The notes under the pieces are model-generated. The model was not told where the DNA came from and ran no database searches. It saw only the letters and a list, made by a program, of their open reading frames with translations. From Eubacteriales bacterium (lineage in GTDB: Bacteria; Bacillota; Clostridia; Monoglobales; UMGS1388), in NCBI GenBank assembly GCA_029004515.1, contig JAQVYH010000005.1, positions 1 to 53,218 of the forward strand: a DNA stretch of 53,218 bases, in the 5' to 3' direction. The position numbers and the translations under genes are program-made. Of this stretch, positions 35,643-44,383 are shown piece by piece (the stretch's first letter is position 1; every line of letters starts with the position of its first letter).

Positions 35643-37577
35643 ATGGGTTATACAATAGCAGAAAAGATTATATCTGCTCATATAGTTTCAGGTGAGATGA
35701 AGCCAGGTCAGGATGTAGGTCTTAAGATTGACCAGACCCTTACACAGGATGCAACAGGAACAATGGCGTATCTTGAATTTGAGGCTATGGGTGTTCCCAG
35801 AGTAAAGACAGAAAAGAGCGTTGCATATATTGACCATAACACTCTTCAGACAGGTTTTGAAAACGCAGACGATCATCGTTTTATTCAGTCTGTATGTAAG
35901 AAACACGGTATATATTTCTCCCGTCCGGGTAATGGCATCTGCCATCAGGTACATCTTGAAAGATTTGGTAAGCCCGGCAAGACCCTTATTGGTTCTGATA
36001 GCCACACTCCAACAGGTGGTGGTATTGGTATGCTTGCAATGGGAGCTGGTGGTCTTGATGTAGCGGTTGCTATGGGCGGCGGAGCTTATTATATTACAAT
36101 GCCAAAGATGGTAAGAGTTAACCTTACAGGTTCTCTTAATCCTTGGGTATCTGCAAAGGATGTTATCTTAGAGGTTCTTCGCATTATGACCGTTAAGGGC
36201 GGTGTTGGTAAGATTATTGAGTACGGTGGAGAAGGAGTTAAGACACTATCTGTTCCTGAAAGAGCCACAATTACCAATATGGGTGCGGAGCTAGGTGCAA
36301 CAACATCTATTTTCCCTGCTGACGAAATTACAAGAGAATTCCTCAAAGCACAAGGCAGAGAGGAAGATTATACAGAAATCAAGGCTGATGACGATGCACG
36401 ATATGATGAGGTTCTTAATATTGACCTTTCATCACTTAAGCCTATGGCTGCTTGTCCTCATATGCCTGATAATATTAAGACTATTGAAAGCCTTGCAGGG
36501 GGAGCGGTTGATCAGGTTTGTATCGGTTCATGTACAAACTCAAGCTATCTGGACCTTATGAGAGTTGCAACAATCCTTAAAGGCAAGACAGTTCATCCTG
36601 ATGTTTCTCTTTCAATTGCCCCTGGTAGTAAGCAGGTTTATAATATGCTTGCTCTTAATGGAGCTCTTGGTGATTTAATCGCTTCAGGTGCAAGAATCCT
36701 TGAAAGTGCTTGCGGTCCTTGTATCGGTATGGGACAGTCCCCTAACAGTAAGGGTATTTCCCTTCGTACATTCAATCGTAACTTCCTTGGTAGAAGTGGA
36801 ACAGCTGATGCTGAGATTTATCTTGTATCACCTGAAACTGCTGCGGCTTCTGCCCTAACAGGTGTGTTTACTGATCCAACTACTCTTGGTGCAAAGGTGG
36901 ATATCCCACTTCCAGAGAAGTTCCTTATAAATGACAATATGGTTATTGATCCTGCTCCTTCTCATGAAATGGACAGCGTTGAAATCCTTCGTGGACCAAA
37001 CATCAAGCCATTCCCAACAACATCACCACTTGAAAAGACAATTGATGCAACAGTTGCTCTTAAGGTTGATGATAACATCACTACTGACCATATTATGCCT
37101 GCAGGCGCAAAGATTTTGCCTCTCCGTTCAAATATTCCTGCTATCTCACAGTATTGCTTTACTGTATGTGATAAGGATTTCCCACAGAGAGCAAAAGAAC
37201 TTGGCAGCAGTATAATTGTTGGCGGAGCTAACTATGGACAGGGCTCATCAAGAGAGCACGCAGCTCTTGCACCGCTCTATCTTGGTGTTAAGGCTGTACT
37301 TGTTAAGAGCTTTGCTCGTATTCATAAGAGTAATCTTATTAATGCAGGTATCCTTCCACTTACGTTTGAGAATGAGTCAGATTATGACGGCATCTCTCTT
37401 GGTGATAAGATTACAATGCCGGATGTTGCAGATGTAATTGCACAGGGTGGCAAGGTTACGATTGTGAACGAAACAACAGGTAAGAAAATTATAGCAGAAT
37501 GTGAACTTACAGACAGAACAAGGGATATTATCCTTGCTGGCGGTCTTCTTAACTATACAAAACTTAACGGTAGATAA
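35643..37577 (+). CDS. acn: Aconitate hydratase
   Basis: A 644-residue [4Fe-4S] enzyme interconverting citrate and isocitrate. Cluster Cys residues appear in GSCTNSSYLDL and CGPCIGMGQSPN; substrate-binding motifs SDSHTPTGGG and the swivel-domain GGANYGQGSSREHAAL are intact. The compact size suits the anaerobe/Aquifex-type group rather than 900-residue AcnA. The ATG at 35643 has GAGGAG 9 bases upstream; the TTG at 35634 touches the ribosome site. It is followed after 21 bases by icd, giving a route from citrate to 2-oxoglutarate. Citrate synthase is not in the window. Confidence 0.93.
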   Translation: MGYTIAEKIISAHIVSGEMKPGQDVGLKIDQTLTQDATGTMAYLEFEAMGVPRVKTEKSVAYIDHNTLQTGFENADDHRFIQSVCKKHGIYFSRPGNGICHQVHLERFGKPGKTLIGSDSHTPTGGGIGMLAMGAGGLDVAVAMGGGAYYITMPKMVRVNLTGSLNPWVSAKDVILEVLRIMTVKGGVGKIIEYGGEGVKTLSVPERATITNMGAELGATTSIFPADEITREFLKAQGREEDYTEIKADDDARYDEVLNIDLSSLKPMAACPHMPDNIKTIESLAGGAVDQVCIGSCTNSSYLDLMRVATILKGKTVHPDVSLSIAPGSKQVYNMLALNGALGDLIASGARILESACGPCIGMGQSPNSKGISLRTFNRNFLGRSGTADAEIYLVSPETAAASALTGVFTDPTTLGAKVDIPLPEKFLINDNMVIDPAPSHEMDSVEILRGPNIKPFPTTSPLEKTIDATVALKVDDNITTDHIMPAGAKILPLRSNIPAISQYCFTVCDKDFPQRAKELGSSIIVGGANYGQGSSREHAALAPLYLGVKAVLVKSFARIHKSNLINAGILPLTFENESDYDGISLGDKITMPDVADVIAQGGKVTIVNETTGKKIIAECELTDRTRDIILAGGLLNYTKLNGR

Positions 37578-37598
37578 ATTTGAAAGGATTTGATTCCA

Positions 37599-38807
37599 AT
37601 GGCAAAAATTAATATGACTACTCCCATCGTTGAGATGGATGGAGATGAGATGACCAGAATAATCTGGCAATCAATAAAGGATATTCTTATTCTCCCTTAT
37701 GTTGACCTCAAATCAGAATACTATGATCTTGGTCTTGAAAACAGAAATGCAACAGATGACCAGGTTACAGTCGATAGCGCTGAGGCAACCAAAAAGTATG
37801 GTGTTGCAGTTAAGTGTGCAACTATCACACCTAATGCGGCTCGTATGCCAGAGTATAACCTTAAGGAAATGTGGAAGTCACCTAATGGTACTATCCGTGC
37901 AATCCTTGATGGTACGGTATTTCGTGCTCCAATCCTTGTTAATGGTATCACACCATATATCCCTACATGGAAAAAGCCAATCTGTATTGCTCGTCACGCT
38001 TACGGTGATGTATACAAGAATACAGAAATGATTGTTAAGGATGGAGCAAAAGCAGAACTTTGCGTTACAAATCCTGATGGAACAGAGGAAAGAAGCCTTA
38101 TTCATAATTTTAAGGGTGATGGAATCATTCAGGGTATGCACAACCTTGATAATAGTATTTCATCCTTTGCTCGTGCTTGCTTTAACTACGCCCTTGATGT
38201 GAAACAGGATATCTGGTTTGCTACAAAGGATACAATTTCCAAAAAATATGACCATACCTTTAAGGATATATTCCAAGAGATATTTGATAATGAGTATAAG
38301 GCAAAGTTTGATGAGGCTGGTATAGAATATTTTTATACCCTTATTGACGATGCTGTGGCTCGTGTTATCCGTAGTGAGGGTGGATATATTTGGGCTTGTA
38401 AGAACTATGATGGTGATGTAATGAGTGATATGATTGCTACTGCATTCGGCTCACTTGCTATGATGACAAGCGTTCTTGTATCACCTGATGGCATATATGA
38501 GTACGAAGCGGCTCACGGTACAGTTCAGCGTCATTATTATAAGCACCTTAAGGGTGAAGAAACATCGACCAACTCTGTTGCAACAATCTTTGCATGGAGC
38601 GGTGCCCTTCGCAAGAGAGGCGAACTTGATGGAAATGCCGACCTTATTAAATATGCTGACAACCTCGAAAAGGCAACTATTGCTACAATCGAGGATGGCA
38701 TAATGACTGGTGACCTTTATCTCATTTCTACTCTTGAAAGCAAGAAGAAGGTTAATACAGAAGATTTCTTAAAAGCGGTTGATGAAAGACTTGCAAATAT
38801 GATGTAA
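37599..38807 (+). CDS. icd: NADP-dependent isocitrate dehydrogenase, eukaryotic-type
   Basis: A 402-residue dimeric-type enzyme oxidising isocitrate to 2-oxoglutarate. It begins [20 protein letters not shown]; substrate-site [20 protein letters not shown] (trimmed) and nucleotide-site [11 protein letters not shown] with a downstream SIFAWS-type [10 protein letters not shown] mark the family seen in eukaryotes and many anaerobes, which differs from E. coli Icd. GAAAGGA precedes the ATG 10 bases away. Probably cotranscribed with acn to supply 2-oxoglutarate for glutamate. Confidence 0.93.
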   Translation: MAKINMTTPIVEMDGDEMTRIIWQSIKDILILPYVDLKSEYYDLGLENRNATDDQVTVDSAEATKKYGVAVKCATITPNAARMPEYNLKEMWKSPNGTIRAILDGTVFRAPILVNGITPYIPTWKKPICIARHAYGDVYKNTEMIVKDGAKAELCVTNPDGTEERSLIHNFKGDGIIQGMHNLDNSISSFARACFNYALDVKQDIWFATKDTISKKYDHTFKDIFQEIFDNEYKAKFDEAGIEYFYTLIDDAVARVIRSEGGYIWACKNYDGDVMSDMIATAFGSLAMMTSVLVSPDGIYEYEAAHGTVQRHYYKHLKGEETSTNSVATIFAWSGALRKRGELDGNADLIKYADNLEKATIATIEDGIMTGDLYLISTLESKKKVNTEDFLKAVDERLANMM

Positions 38808-38864
38808 AATAACTGCCCACCCTCGGTATTTAAAAAAGGCTGGGCTCACAATAAAGGTGGTTAT

Positions 38865-40943
38865 ATGAAAAAACTTAGGATCATACCTATATTATTAGTA
38901 GTGGTATTGATTGCAAATATATGCAGCTTTAGTACTTTTGCAGAATCCACATATGTTATTACTGATGTTGCACTCACTCCGGGTGCAACTGAAGTTGACT
39001 TGAATCTTGCATGGTACACAACGGAAAGTCCGTCTGATACAGTTGCTCAATTTGCATTAAAGCAAGATATGACGGGAGGTGCTTTCCCTGCCAATAAGGC
39101 TATAACATATACAGGTAGTAATACTCCTGCTACAACAGGTCTTGCATCTAATAAGGTCAGTGTAAAAAACCTTGAAGAATCCACGGAATATGTATACCGA
39201 ATTGGTGACGGAACAGAGGCGAATTGGAGCCCTGTTTATAACTACAAAACTGGCAATCCTGACAAGTTTGGCTTTGTGTTTGTTGGTGATCCACAGGTAG
39301 GCTATGCTGATACAAATGCAGAAGCACAAGCATGGGGCAGCACCATAACCAAGGCTTTGAATAGACTACCAGATACACGCTTTGTTATGAGCGCCGGTGA
39401 TCAGGTACAAAAGAATAATATTGCGCTTTATAATGCGTTTTTTAGCCCTGAAATATTAAGAAGTCTTCCTATTGCCCCTGCTATGGGTAACCATGAGGCT
39501 GGTGCAACTCACTTTTCGCTCCACTTTAATTTGCCCAACATTACACAATATGGCAAGACAGGAACCGGCGGCGAAGATGGTGATTACTATTTCAATTATG
39601 GAAATACATTGTTTATGGTGCTTAATACCAACAATATGTATTCTGCTGAACACACTGCATTTATGAGAGAGGCTGTTAAGGCAAATCCAGATACAAAGTG
39701 GAAGGTGCTTATGTTCCACCACTCTATTTATAGCACCACCGACCATTACACAGGTGCATATGTTAGTCGTTTTATCGAAGGCATGGTGCCAACTATTGAT
39801 GATTTAGGTATTGATATTGTTCTTATGGGACACGACCATGTATATGTAAGAACTCATCTTATGAAGAAAAATACTGTTATGTCACAGCAAACTATTGACG
39901 ATGAAGGAAATGTAGTTAACCCGGATGGAACGATTTATATCACGGGTAACTCCCCATCAGGCAGTAAGTTTTATGAGATTCAGCTTATTGACCCTGCCTT
40001 CGCTGCGGTTAATAGCCAGCTTAATGTGACAACCTTTTCTTATGTAAATGTGGAGGGCAGAAAGCTCTCACTTGATACCTATCGAACAGACACAATGGAG
40101 ATTGTAGATTCAGTTTCTATTGTGAAGAATAATCCTGTTAATAACTATAACGGCCTAAGCGTTGATTCCCTTTCATTTATCAAGGATGGAGTCAAAATAG
40201 GCGGGATTTACAAGGGCGATACAGGTAATATTGTAGGAAAGGCTAATCTGTCCAATATTAGCAGTTTGCCTTACAAAGCTATGCTAGTTGCAGCTAGATA
40301 TAATAAGGACAAACAACTCGTGGATATAAAACCATCTGAATTAACCGATGTTTTGGGTTATGATGGGGTTGTAGGAGGATGTAGCTACGCCACGATTAAA
40401 ACTCCAGCAATAAATGCACAAGAAGTAAAGCCAGGTGACTATATTAAGCTGTTTTTATGGGAAGATACAAATGGGATAGTCCCTTATGCTAACCCTATAG
40501 ATATTAGTATGCTTGAAGAAGAAATTCCGCCGCCAGAGACGAATATATACACCTTTGAATGTGAAAATCTTGTTGCATCCCCATCGGGCGCTGATGCGGT
40601 TGTGGAAGGTGATTATAGCATTTTAAACAGCGATGGAACCGGTGACTATATTGAGTACAATGTGAATTTCCCAGCAGCAGGCACATGGAATATTAGCCTC
40701 GTTGCTAAAACAAATCCTAATGGTGGTAAGTTTAGATTATTCCTTCCACAATCAGATAAGTATGTTGGCACATCAGAGCATGACCAATATTCCCCAGAGG
40801 AAAACACAACTACAATCAATATTGGTAATTATTCATTTAAATCTGGAGGCAATAAGCAGCTTCGCTTTATTGTTACAGGCAAGAACGATTCAAGCGGTGG
40901 TTATACTCTTACCAATGATAAAATAATATTAGTTAAGCAATAA
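38865..40943 (+). CDS. Secreted purple-acid-phosphatase-like metallophosphoesterase
   Basis: A 692-residue exported protein. Residues 1-26 are a signal peptide. A fibronectin-like N-domain (about 30-130) precedes the metallophosphoesterase core, whose metal ligands are seen in VGDPQVGY, SAGDQV, MGNHEAG, FHHSIYS and MGHDHVYVR, all present. A beta-sandwich module (about 440-550; AMLVAARYNKDKQLVDI ... IKLFLWEDTNGIVP) is shared with two other secreted proteins here. The C-terminal 130 residues (FECENLVAS ... GDYIEYNVNFPAAGTWNIS) look like a CBM6/35-type sugar-binding domain. It may free phosphate from extracellular esters on plant or wall material. AAGGTGG is the ribosome site. Confidence 0.88.
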   Translation: MKKLRIIPILLVVVLIANICSFSTFAESTYVITDVALTPGATEVDLNLAWYTTESPSDTVAQFALKQDMTGGAFPANKAITYTGSNTPATTGLASNKVSVKNLEESTEYVYRIGDGTEANWSPVYNYKTGNPDKFGFVFVGDPQVGYADTNAEAQAWGSTITKALNRLPDTRFVMSAGDQVQKNNIALYNAFFSPEILRSLPIAPAMGNHEAGATHFSLHFNLPNITQYGKTGTGGEDGDYYFNYGNTLFMVLNTNNMYSAEHTAFMREAVKANPDTKWKVLMFHHSIYSTTDHYTGAYVSRFIEGMVPTIDDLGIDIVLMGHDHVYVRTHLMKKNTVMSQQTIDDEGNVVNPDGTIYITGNSPSGSKFYEIQLIDPAFAAVNSQLNVTTFSYVNVEGRKLSLDTYRTDTMEIVDSVSIVKNNPVNNYNGLSVDSLSFIKDGVKIGGIYKGDTGNIVGKANLSNISSLPYKAMLVAARYNKDKQLVDIKPSELTDVLGYDGVVGGCSYATIKTPAINAQEVKPGDYIKLFLWEDTNGIVPYANPIDISMLEEEIPPPETNIYTFECENLVASPSGADAVVEGDYSILNSDGTGDYIEYNVNFPAAGTWNISLVAKTNPNGGKFRLFLPQSDKYVGTSEHDQYSPEENTTTINIGNYSFKSGGNKQLRFIVTGKNDSSGGYTLTNDKIILVKQ

Positions 40944-40959
40944 AAAGGAGTGAATTCAT

Positions 40960-41160
40960 ATGTCAATCAGACTTAATGCAAATGAAGCTGTTGTAAAAAC
41001 TGTAAAGGAAGGCCTTAAGCGCACAGGCGGTTATTGTCCTTGCAGAACATCACGCACAGATGAGTATAAGTGTATGTGCGACGAGTTTAAAACTCAGATT
41101 GCTGATAAAGAATTTGAAGGCTATTGCCATTGTATGCTTTACTACAAAAGCAAAGATTAA
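40960..41160 (+). CDS. Ferredoxin-thioredoxin reductase catalytic-chain-like protein
   Basis: A 66-residue protein with the three Cys pairs of the FTR catalytic chain: YCPCRTS, KCMCDEF and YCHCMLYY. In plant FTR these hold a [4Fe-4S] cluster next to a redox disulfide and pass electrons from ferredoxin to thioredoxin. Middle pair CMC replaces the usual CPC. No FTR variable chain or thioredoxin is near. It has a good AAGGAGTG site and starts 16 bases after the phosphoesterase gene; the two have no evident functional link. Confidence 0.8.
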   Translation: MSIRLNANEAVVKTVKEGLKRTGGYCPCRTSRTDEYKCMCDEFKTQIADKEFEGYCHCMLYYKSKD

Positions 41161-41204
41161 TCGCTTTTTGTCAAAAACTTTTTCTATTATTTATATATTA
41201 GGTA

Positions 41205-41233
41205 TTGACATTGGGGCTTGTTAGTGCTATACT
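41205..41233 (+). promoter_or_regulatory. Promoter of the initiator tRNA gene
   Basis: TTGACA (41205-41210), 17-base spacer, TATACT (41228-41233), 34 bases before the mature 5' end. Confidence 0.75.
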
Positions 41234-41267
41234 TATATAGCGTCTTGAAGAGAGGCGCTATAAATAT

Positions 41268-41344
<77 letters not shown>

Positions 41345-41347
41345 AGT

Positions 41348-41382
41348 AAAAATCATACAGCATTTATGTTGTATGATTTTTC
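41348..41382 (+). terminator. Terminator of the initiator tRNA
   Basis: AAAATCATACA and TTGTATGATTTT pair around GCATTTATG, with TTTTTCTTTT following. Confidence 0.75.
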
Positions 41383-41417
41383 TTTTAAGTAAGAGTGTTG
41401 ATATGATTGATTTTGCA

Positions 41418-41614
41418 GGGTTATGAGACCGACGAGCGGAGCTCGTTGGGTTAGCGAAGTAAAAACAGTTTGAGGAATTGTTTTTACAAGCGGTGGAGCC
41501 CAAAGTAGGAGAAGTGTTAATAAACTTTAGTTTATTGACAATGCGACATACGACGGCGAGTGGCACGAAGTGATAACCCGAAGGTCGTTGGTTCAAGTCT
41601 AGCCTCCGCAACCA
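41418..41614. repeat. Rearranged fragments of the initiator tRNA
   Basis: Bases 41418-41437 (GGGTTATGAGACCGACGAGC) are an inverted copy of 41290-41309 of the tRNA with one mismatch. Bases 41573-41614 are a direct copy of the tRNA 3' part (41303-41344, 42 bases ending in ACCA) with one mismatch. Between them are a palindrome ACGAGC-GGA-GCTCGT and a hairpin GTAAAAACA/TGTTTTTAC (41459-41487). The 3' copy cannot form a complete tRNA. The direct repeat is of the kind left by integration at a tRNA 3' end. Confidence 0.75.
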
Positions 41615-41620
41615 TAATTA

Positions 41621-41696
41621 CGGCAAGCTAATGTATCATTGGCTTGCTGTTTTTCTATCTAAAAAAGACTTGAAACTGCGTGGGTTCAAGTCTTTC
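41621..41696. repeat. Left copy of the direct repeat flanking the symporter gene
   Basis: A double-hairpin unit: GCAAGCTAATG/CATTGGCTTGC (41623-41647) then TGTTTTTCTATCT, then GACTTGAA/TTCAAGTC. It is closely similar to 43356-43430 in order and sequence. Both hairpins have T runs and can terminate transcription. Confidence 0.75.
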
Positions 41697-41849
41697 TTTA
41701 TATTTAAACAACTATATTATTTCTAGGCTTATAATTTAGCATTTGTTTACTTACCCCAACATTTATTATAGAGCCTTTATCAAAATATAGGATATTTCTT
41801 ATATTTTTGGGCAAAATTTTGTTTAAATACAAAAGAAAGGAACTTGATT
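41697..41849. other. Upstream region of the symporter gene
   Basis: AT-rich; no convincing promoter with both boxes. The ribosome site GAAAGGA lies at 41835-41841. Confidence 0.4.
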
Positions 41850-43343
41850 ATGCAGGTCTTAGATTGGATAGTTATAGGTTTGTTTTTTATTGTAATGATT
41901 GGCATTGGTATATATAGCTATAGATCTAACAATAGCTCAAGTGATTTTTTTGTGGGTGGTGGCAAGGTACCCTGGTGGCTTTCAGGTGTGTCACACCATG
42001 TATCAGGTCATAGTGGTGTTGTTTTTGTTGCATATGCAGGAATTTGTTATCAATATGGTTTTACCATGTATGTTTGGTGGGCATTGGTCATCGGAATTGT
42101 AACCTTGCTTGGTGCCAAATTGGTAGCTCCTCGTTGGCCAAGGCTTCGTCAACGTCTTGGTATTGAATCACCAATAGAATATATGTCTTTACGATTTGGT
42201 TTGCCTGCACAGCAGTTAACCGCTTGGGTGGGCGTGCTCATAAAATTGCTTGACATTGGTGCAAAATGGGCTTCAATGGGAATTTTGCTCAGTGGATTTA
42301 CGGGGCTGCCGATTTCTGTTGGTATCGTTATATCTGGGTTCGTTTCACTCATTTACATTACTATCGGTGGATTGTGGGCCGACCTATTGACTGACTTTGT
42401 ACAGTTTATAGTGCAGCTGGTTGCGGGCATAGTATTATTTATTGCCGTATTCAAGCATCTTGGCGGTCCAAGTTCAGTTGCAACCATGTGGAATCAATTG
42501 CCTTCTGGGCATGCAAACGCGTTTAACGGACCGTATACACCGCTATGGGTATTTTTATACTTGTTTGTTAAGTTTTTTGATTACAACGGAGGTAACTGGA
42601 ACCTGGCAGCGCGATTTATCTCAACCCCTGACGGGAAAAATGCAAGAAAAGCATCAATTTTATCCTCAATTCTTTATTTTGTATGGCCTCTATTAATATT
42701 TTATCCCATGTTTGCAGGTCCGTTGCTTTTCCCTAATATGCAAGATCCTGCTCAGCAGTTATATCCTGCCTTGACAACACAATTTTTATCTGCCGGATTA
42801 ATTGGCTTGGTGTTAGCGTCTATGTTTGCAAGCACCATGGGGATGACTGTTTCTGACATCAACGCACTATCAGCGGTGTTGCAAAGAGATATACTGCCTG
42901 TTTTAAACCATAAATTTAAAGAAATGCTGGATAGTGATAGAAAATCACTGATTGTAGCTAGAACGATTACAATTATACTCACCATAATTACCATTATTGT
43001 TGGAATAAACCAAAATTATTTTGGTGGTGTTATCGGACTGGTAATCAGTTGGTTTGGCGCATTGGTCGGACCGATGGCTGTTCCAATGATTTTAGGATTG
43101 TTTCCGAAATTTAAATATAGCAACGGTCCCATTGCCATTGCATCAATTATCAGCGGATTGCTTGCGTTTGCGTTAACCAAAACCACCAATCTTATCAGCC
43201 CTGATGTGGAAACAGCGTTTCCCTTATTAGTTACCCTTGTGGTGTTTATCATCGGCGGGTATATTAACAAAATACGTGGAGCGCAAGTATCTAGTGATGT
43301 AAATGATCTTTTAGAATATCTAAGCCTTCCCAATGATAAATAA
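41850..43343 (+). CDS. Sodium:solute symporter (SSS family)
   Basis: A 497-residue membrane protein with about 13 segments of the PutP/SGLT type. It begins with a helix (LDWIVIGLFFIVMIGIGIY) and the signature DFFVGGGKVPWWLSGVS; the helix after ISTPDGKNARKAS and the ASTMGMTVSDINALSAV stretch contain Na+-site Ser/Thr residues. The substrate could be a sugar, sialic acid or other organic acid; it cannot be told from sequence. Leu is often TTG, unlike the CTT-rich neighbours, suggesting acquisition. It stands alone between two 75-base repeats near the damaged tRNA copy. ATG 41850 was chosen over a TTG at 41844. Confidence 0.88.
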   Translation: MQVLDWIVIGLFFIVMIGIGIYSYRSNNSSSDFFVGGGKVPWWLSGVSHHVSGHSGVVFVAYAGICYQYGFTMYVWWALVIGIVTLLGAKLVAPRWPRLRQRLGIESPIEYMSLRFGLPAQQLTAWVGVLIKLLDIGAKWASMGILLSGFTGLPISVGIVISGFVSLIYITIGGLWADLLTDFVQFIVQLVAGIVLFIAVFKHLGGPSSVATMWNQLPSGHANAFNGPYTPLWVFLYLFVKFFDYNGGNWNLAARFISTPDGKNARKASILSSILYFVWPLLIFYPMFAGPLLFPNMQDPAQQLYPALTTQFLSAGLIGLVLASMFASTMGMTVSDINALSAVLQRDILPVLNHKFKEMLDSDRKSLIVARTITIILTIITIIVGINQNYFGGVIGLVISWFGALVGPMAVPMILGLFPKFKYSNGPIAIASIISGLLAFALTKTTNLISPDVETAFPLLVTLVVFIIGGYINKIRGAQVSSDVNDLLEYLSLPNDK

Positions 43344-43355
43344 AGGCTCATCTTA

Positions 43356-43430
43356 CAGCAAGCCAATTATACTTTGGCTTGCTGTTTTTCTATCTGAAAA
43401 AGCCTTGAACTGTGTGGTTTCAGGCTTTTC
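43356..43430. repeat. Right copy of the direct repeat flanking the symporter gene
   Basis: CAGCAAGCCAA/TTGGCTTGCTG hairpin, TTTTTCTATCT, then AAAAGCCTTGAA / TTTCAGGCTTTT. It terminates the symporter transcript and aligns over its whole length with 41621-41696. Confidence 0.75.
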
Positions 43431-44109
43431 GTAGTTTATGGTGCGTTTTGTCGTGGTGTAATATTGGGCTTGTCGTCCACTTCTGCACCCTTATAATTGA
43501 ATTATGCACCTACTTTTTAACGATTAGTGGAGTAATTAAAATTTAGAACATCGTTAAAATGTATTTACAAAACCCCGCCTGTATCGCATGCAGAGGAAAT
43601 ATAGACTTAAACTTTGATGCAAAATTACGCTCAAACAGCCATATAATAAAGGATTTCAACGCTTTACAGTCATTGAAATCCTTTTTGTTTTTCATTCGTA
43701 TACTGTAAAGTTTTATAGGGAGTTTAGAAAAGTTTTAGTAATAATTAAAATAAGTATTGACATTACTTAAAACTGCGCTCGAATCATAAATCCAATCGCT
43801 TTGACGGTTGGATTTTTTTCATAATCGCTCCGTTGCTTCTACTTATCCGAAAAAGGTCACGCTTGCTGCGGCTATGCCCTTGTAAACATGCTCATAATGC
43901 TTTCTCTATGCTATCAACCTTTATTTGTAAGAACATACTACGGCCCGCAAAAAAGATATTTTCTGCAATGTAGATATTCCCGATAATATATCGGTTGATA
44001 TTTATAAAGTATGAAATAAGTCGATAAGTAATATAAAACTATATTTTTGTCAAATTGCACTTGATGAATTTATTATTTTGTTAAAAATACATATTTTTTA
44101 GCGTATATG
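43431..44109. other. Non-coding stretch with two orphan terminators
   Basis: No open frame with a ribosome site is seen. Hairpin terminators occur at 43648-43690 (AAAGGATTTCAA / TTGAAATCCTTT) and 43788-43820 (AAATCCAATCG / CGGTTGGATTT), each without a gene ahead of it. TTGACA at 43756 lies near the second, but no matching -10 box at the right distance was found. The rest is AT-rich. Confidence 0.5.
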
Positions 44110-44138
44110 TTGACGATTGAACAAATTTTGTGTATAAT
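44110..44138 (+). promoter_or_regulatory. Promoter of the PLAT-domain protein gene
   Basis: TTGACG (44110-44115), 17 bases, TATAAT (44133-44138). It implies a 5' untranslated leader of about 240 bases. Confidence 0.7.
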
Positions 44139-44210
44139 ATTACATGTTTTATTAGCAGATAATACCAATTGTAAGATGAAGAAATATGTGTGTTATGAGG
44201 AGTGAGAAAT

Positions 44211-44255
44211 ATGCTCGCTGTAACTTTGCATCCAAGGATGATGTGGTCAAATTAA
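44211..44255 (+). CDS. Possible 14-codon leader peptide
   Basis: GAGGAG stands 9 bases before ATG 44211, and the frame reads MLAVTLHPRMMWSN before TAA. A GC hairpin TGCCC/GGGCA (about 44268-44284) follows. It may be a regulatory leader or chance; no repeated regulatory codon is obvious. Confidence 0.3.
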   Translation: MLAVTLHPRMMWSN

Positions 44256-44383
44256 TTTAATAGAATAATGCCCGTGCTCATGGGCAATTTACACATTTCA
44301 ACGCCAAATTGGTTTTGATATTATTTTTTTAATATTTATTTATATGAGGACTAAGATCCTGACAAGAAGAGGAGTACATAAGA

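Noticed and set aside
41560..41614. Second tRNA-Met gene
   Set aside because: Only the 3' half matches; the acceptor 5' strand, D arm and anticodon loop are missing, so no cloverleaf can form.
43821..44000. Remnant of a protein gene in the gene-poor stretch
   Set aside because: All six frames are interrupted, and no family was recognisable in the fragments.
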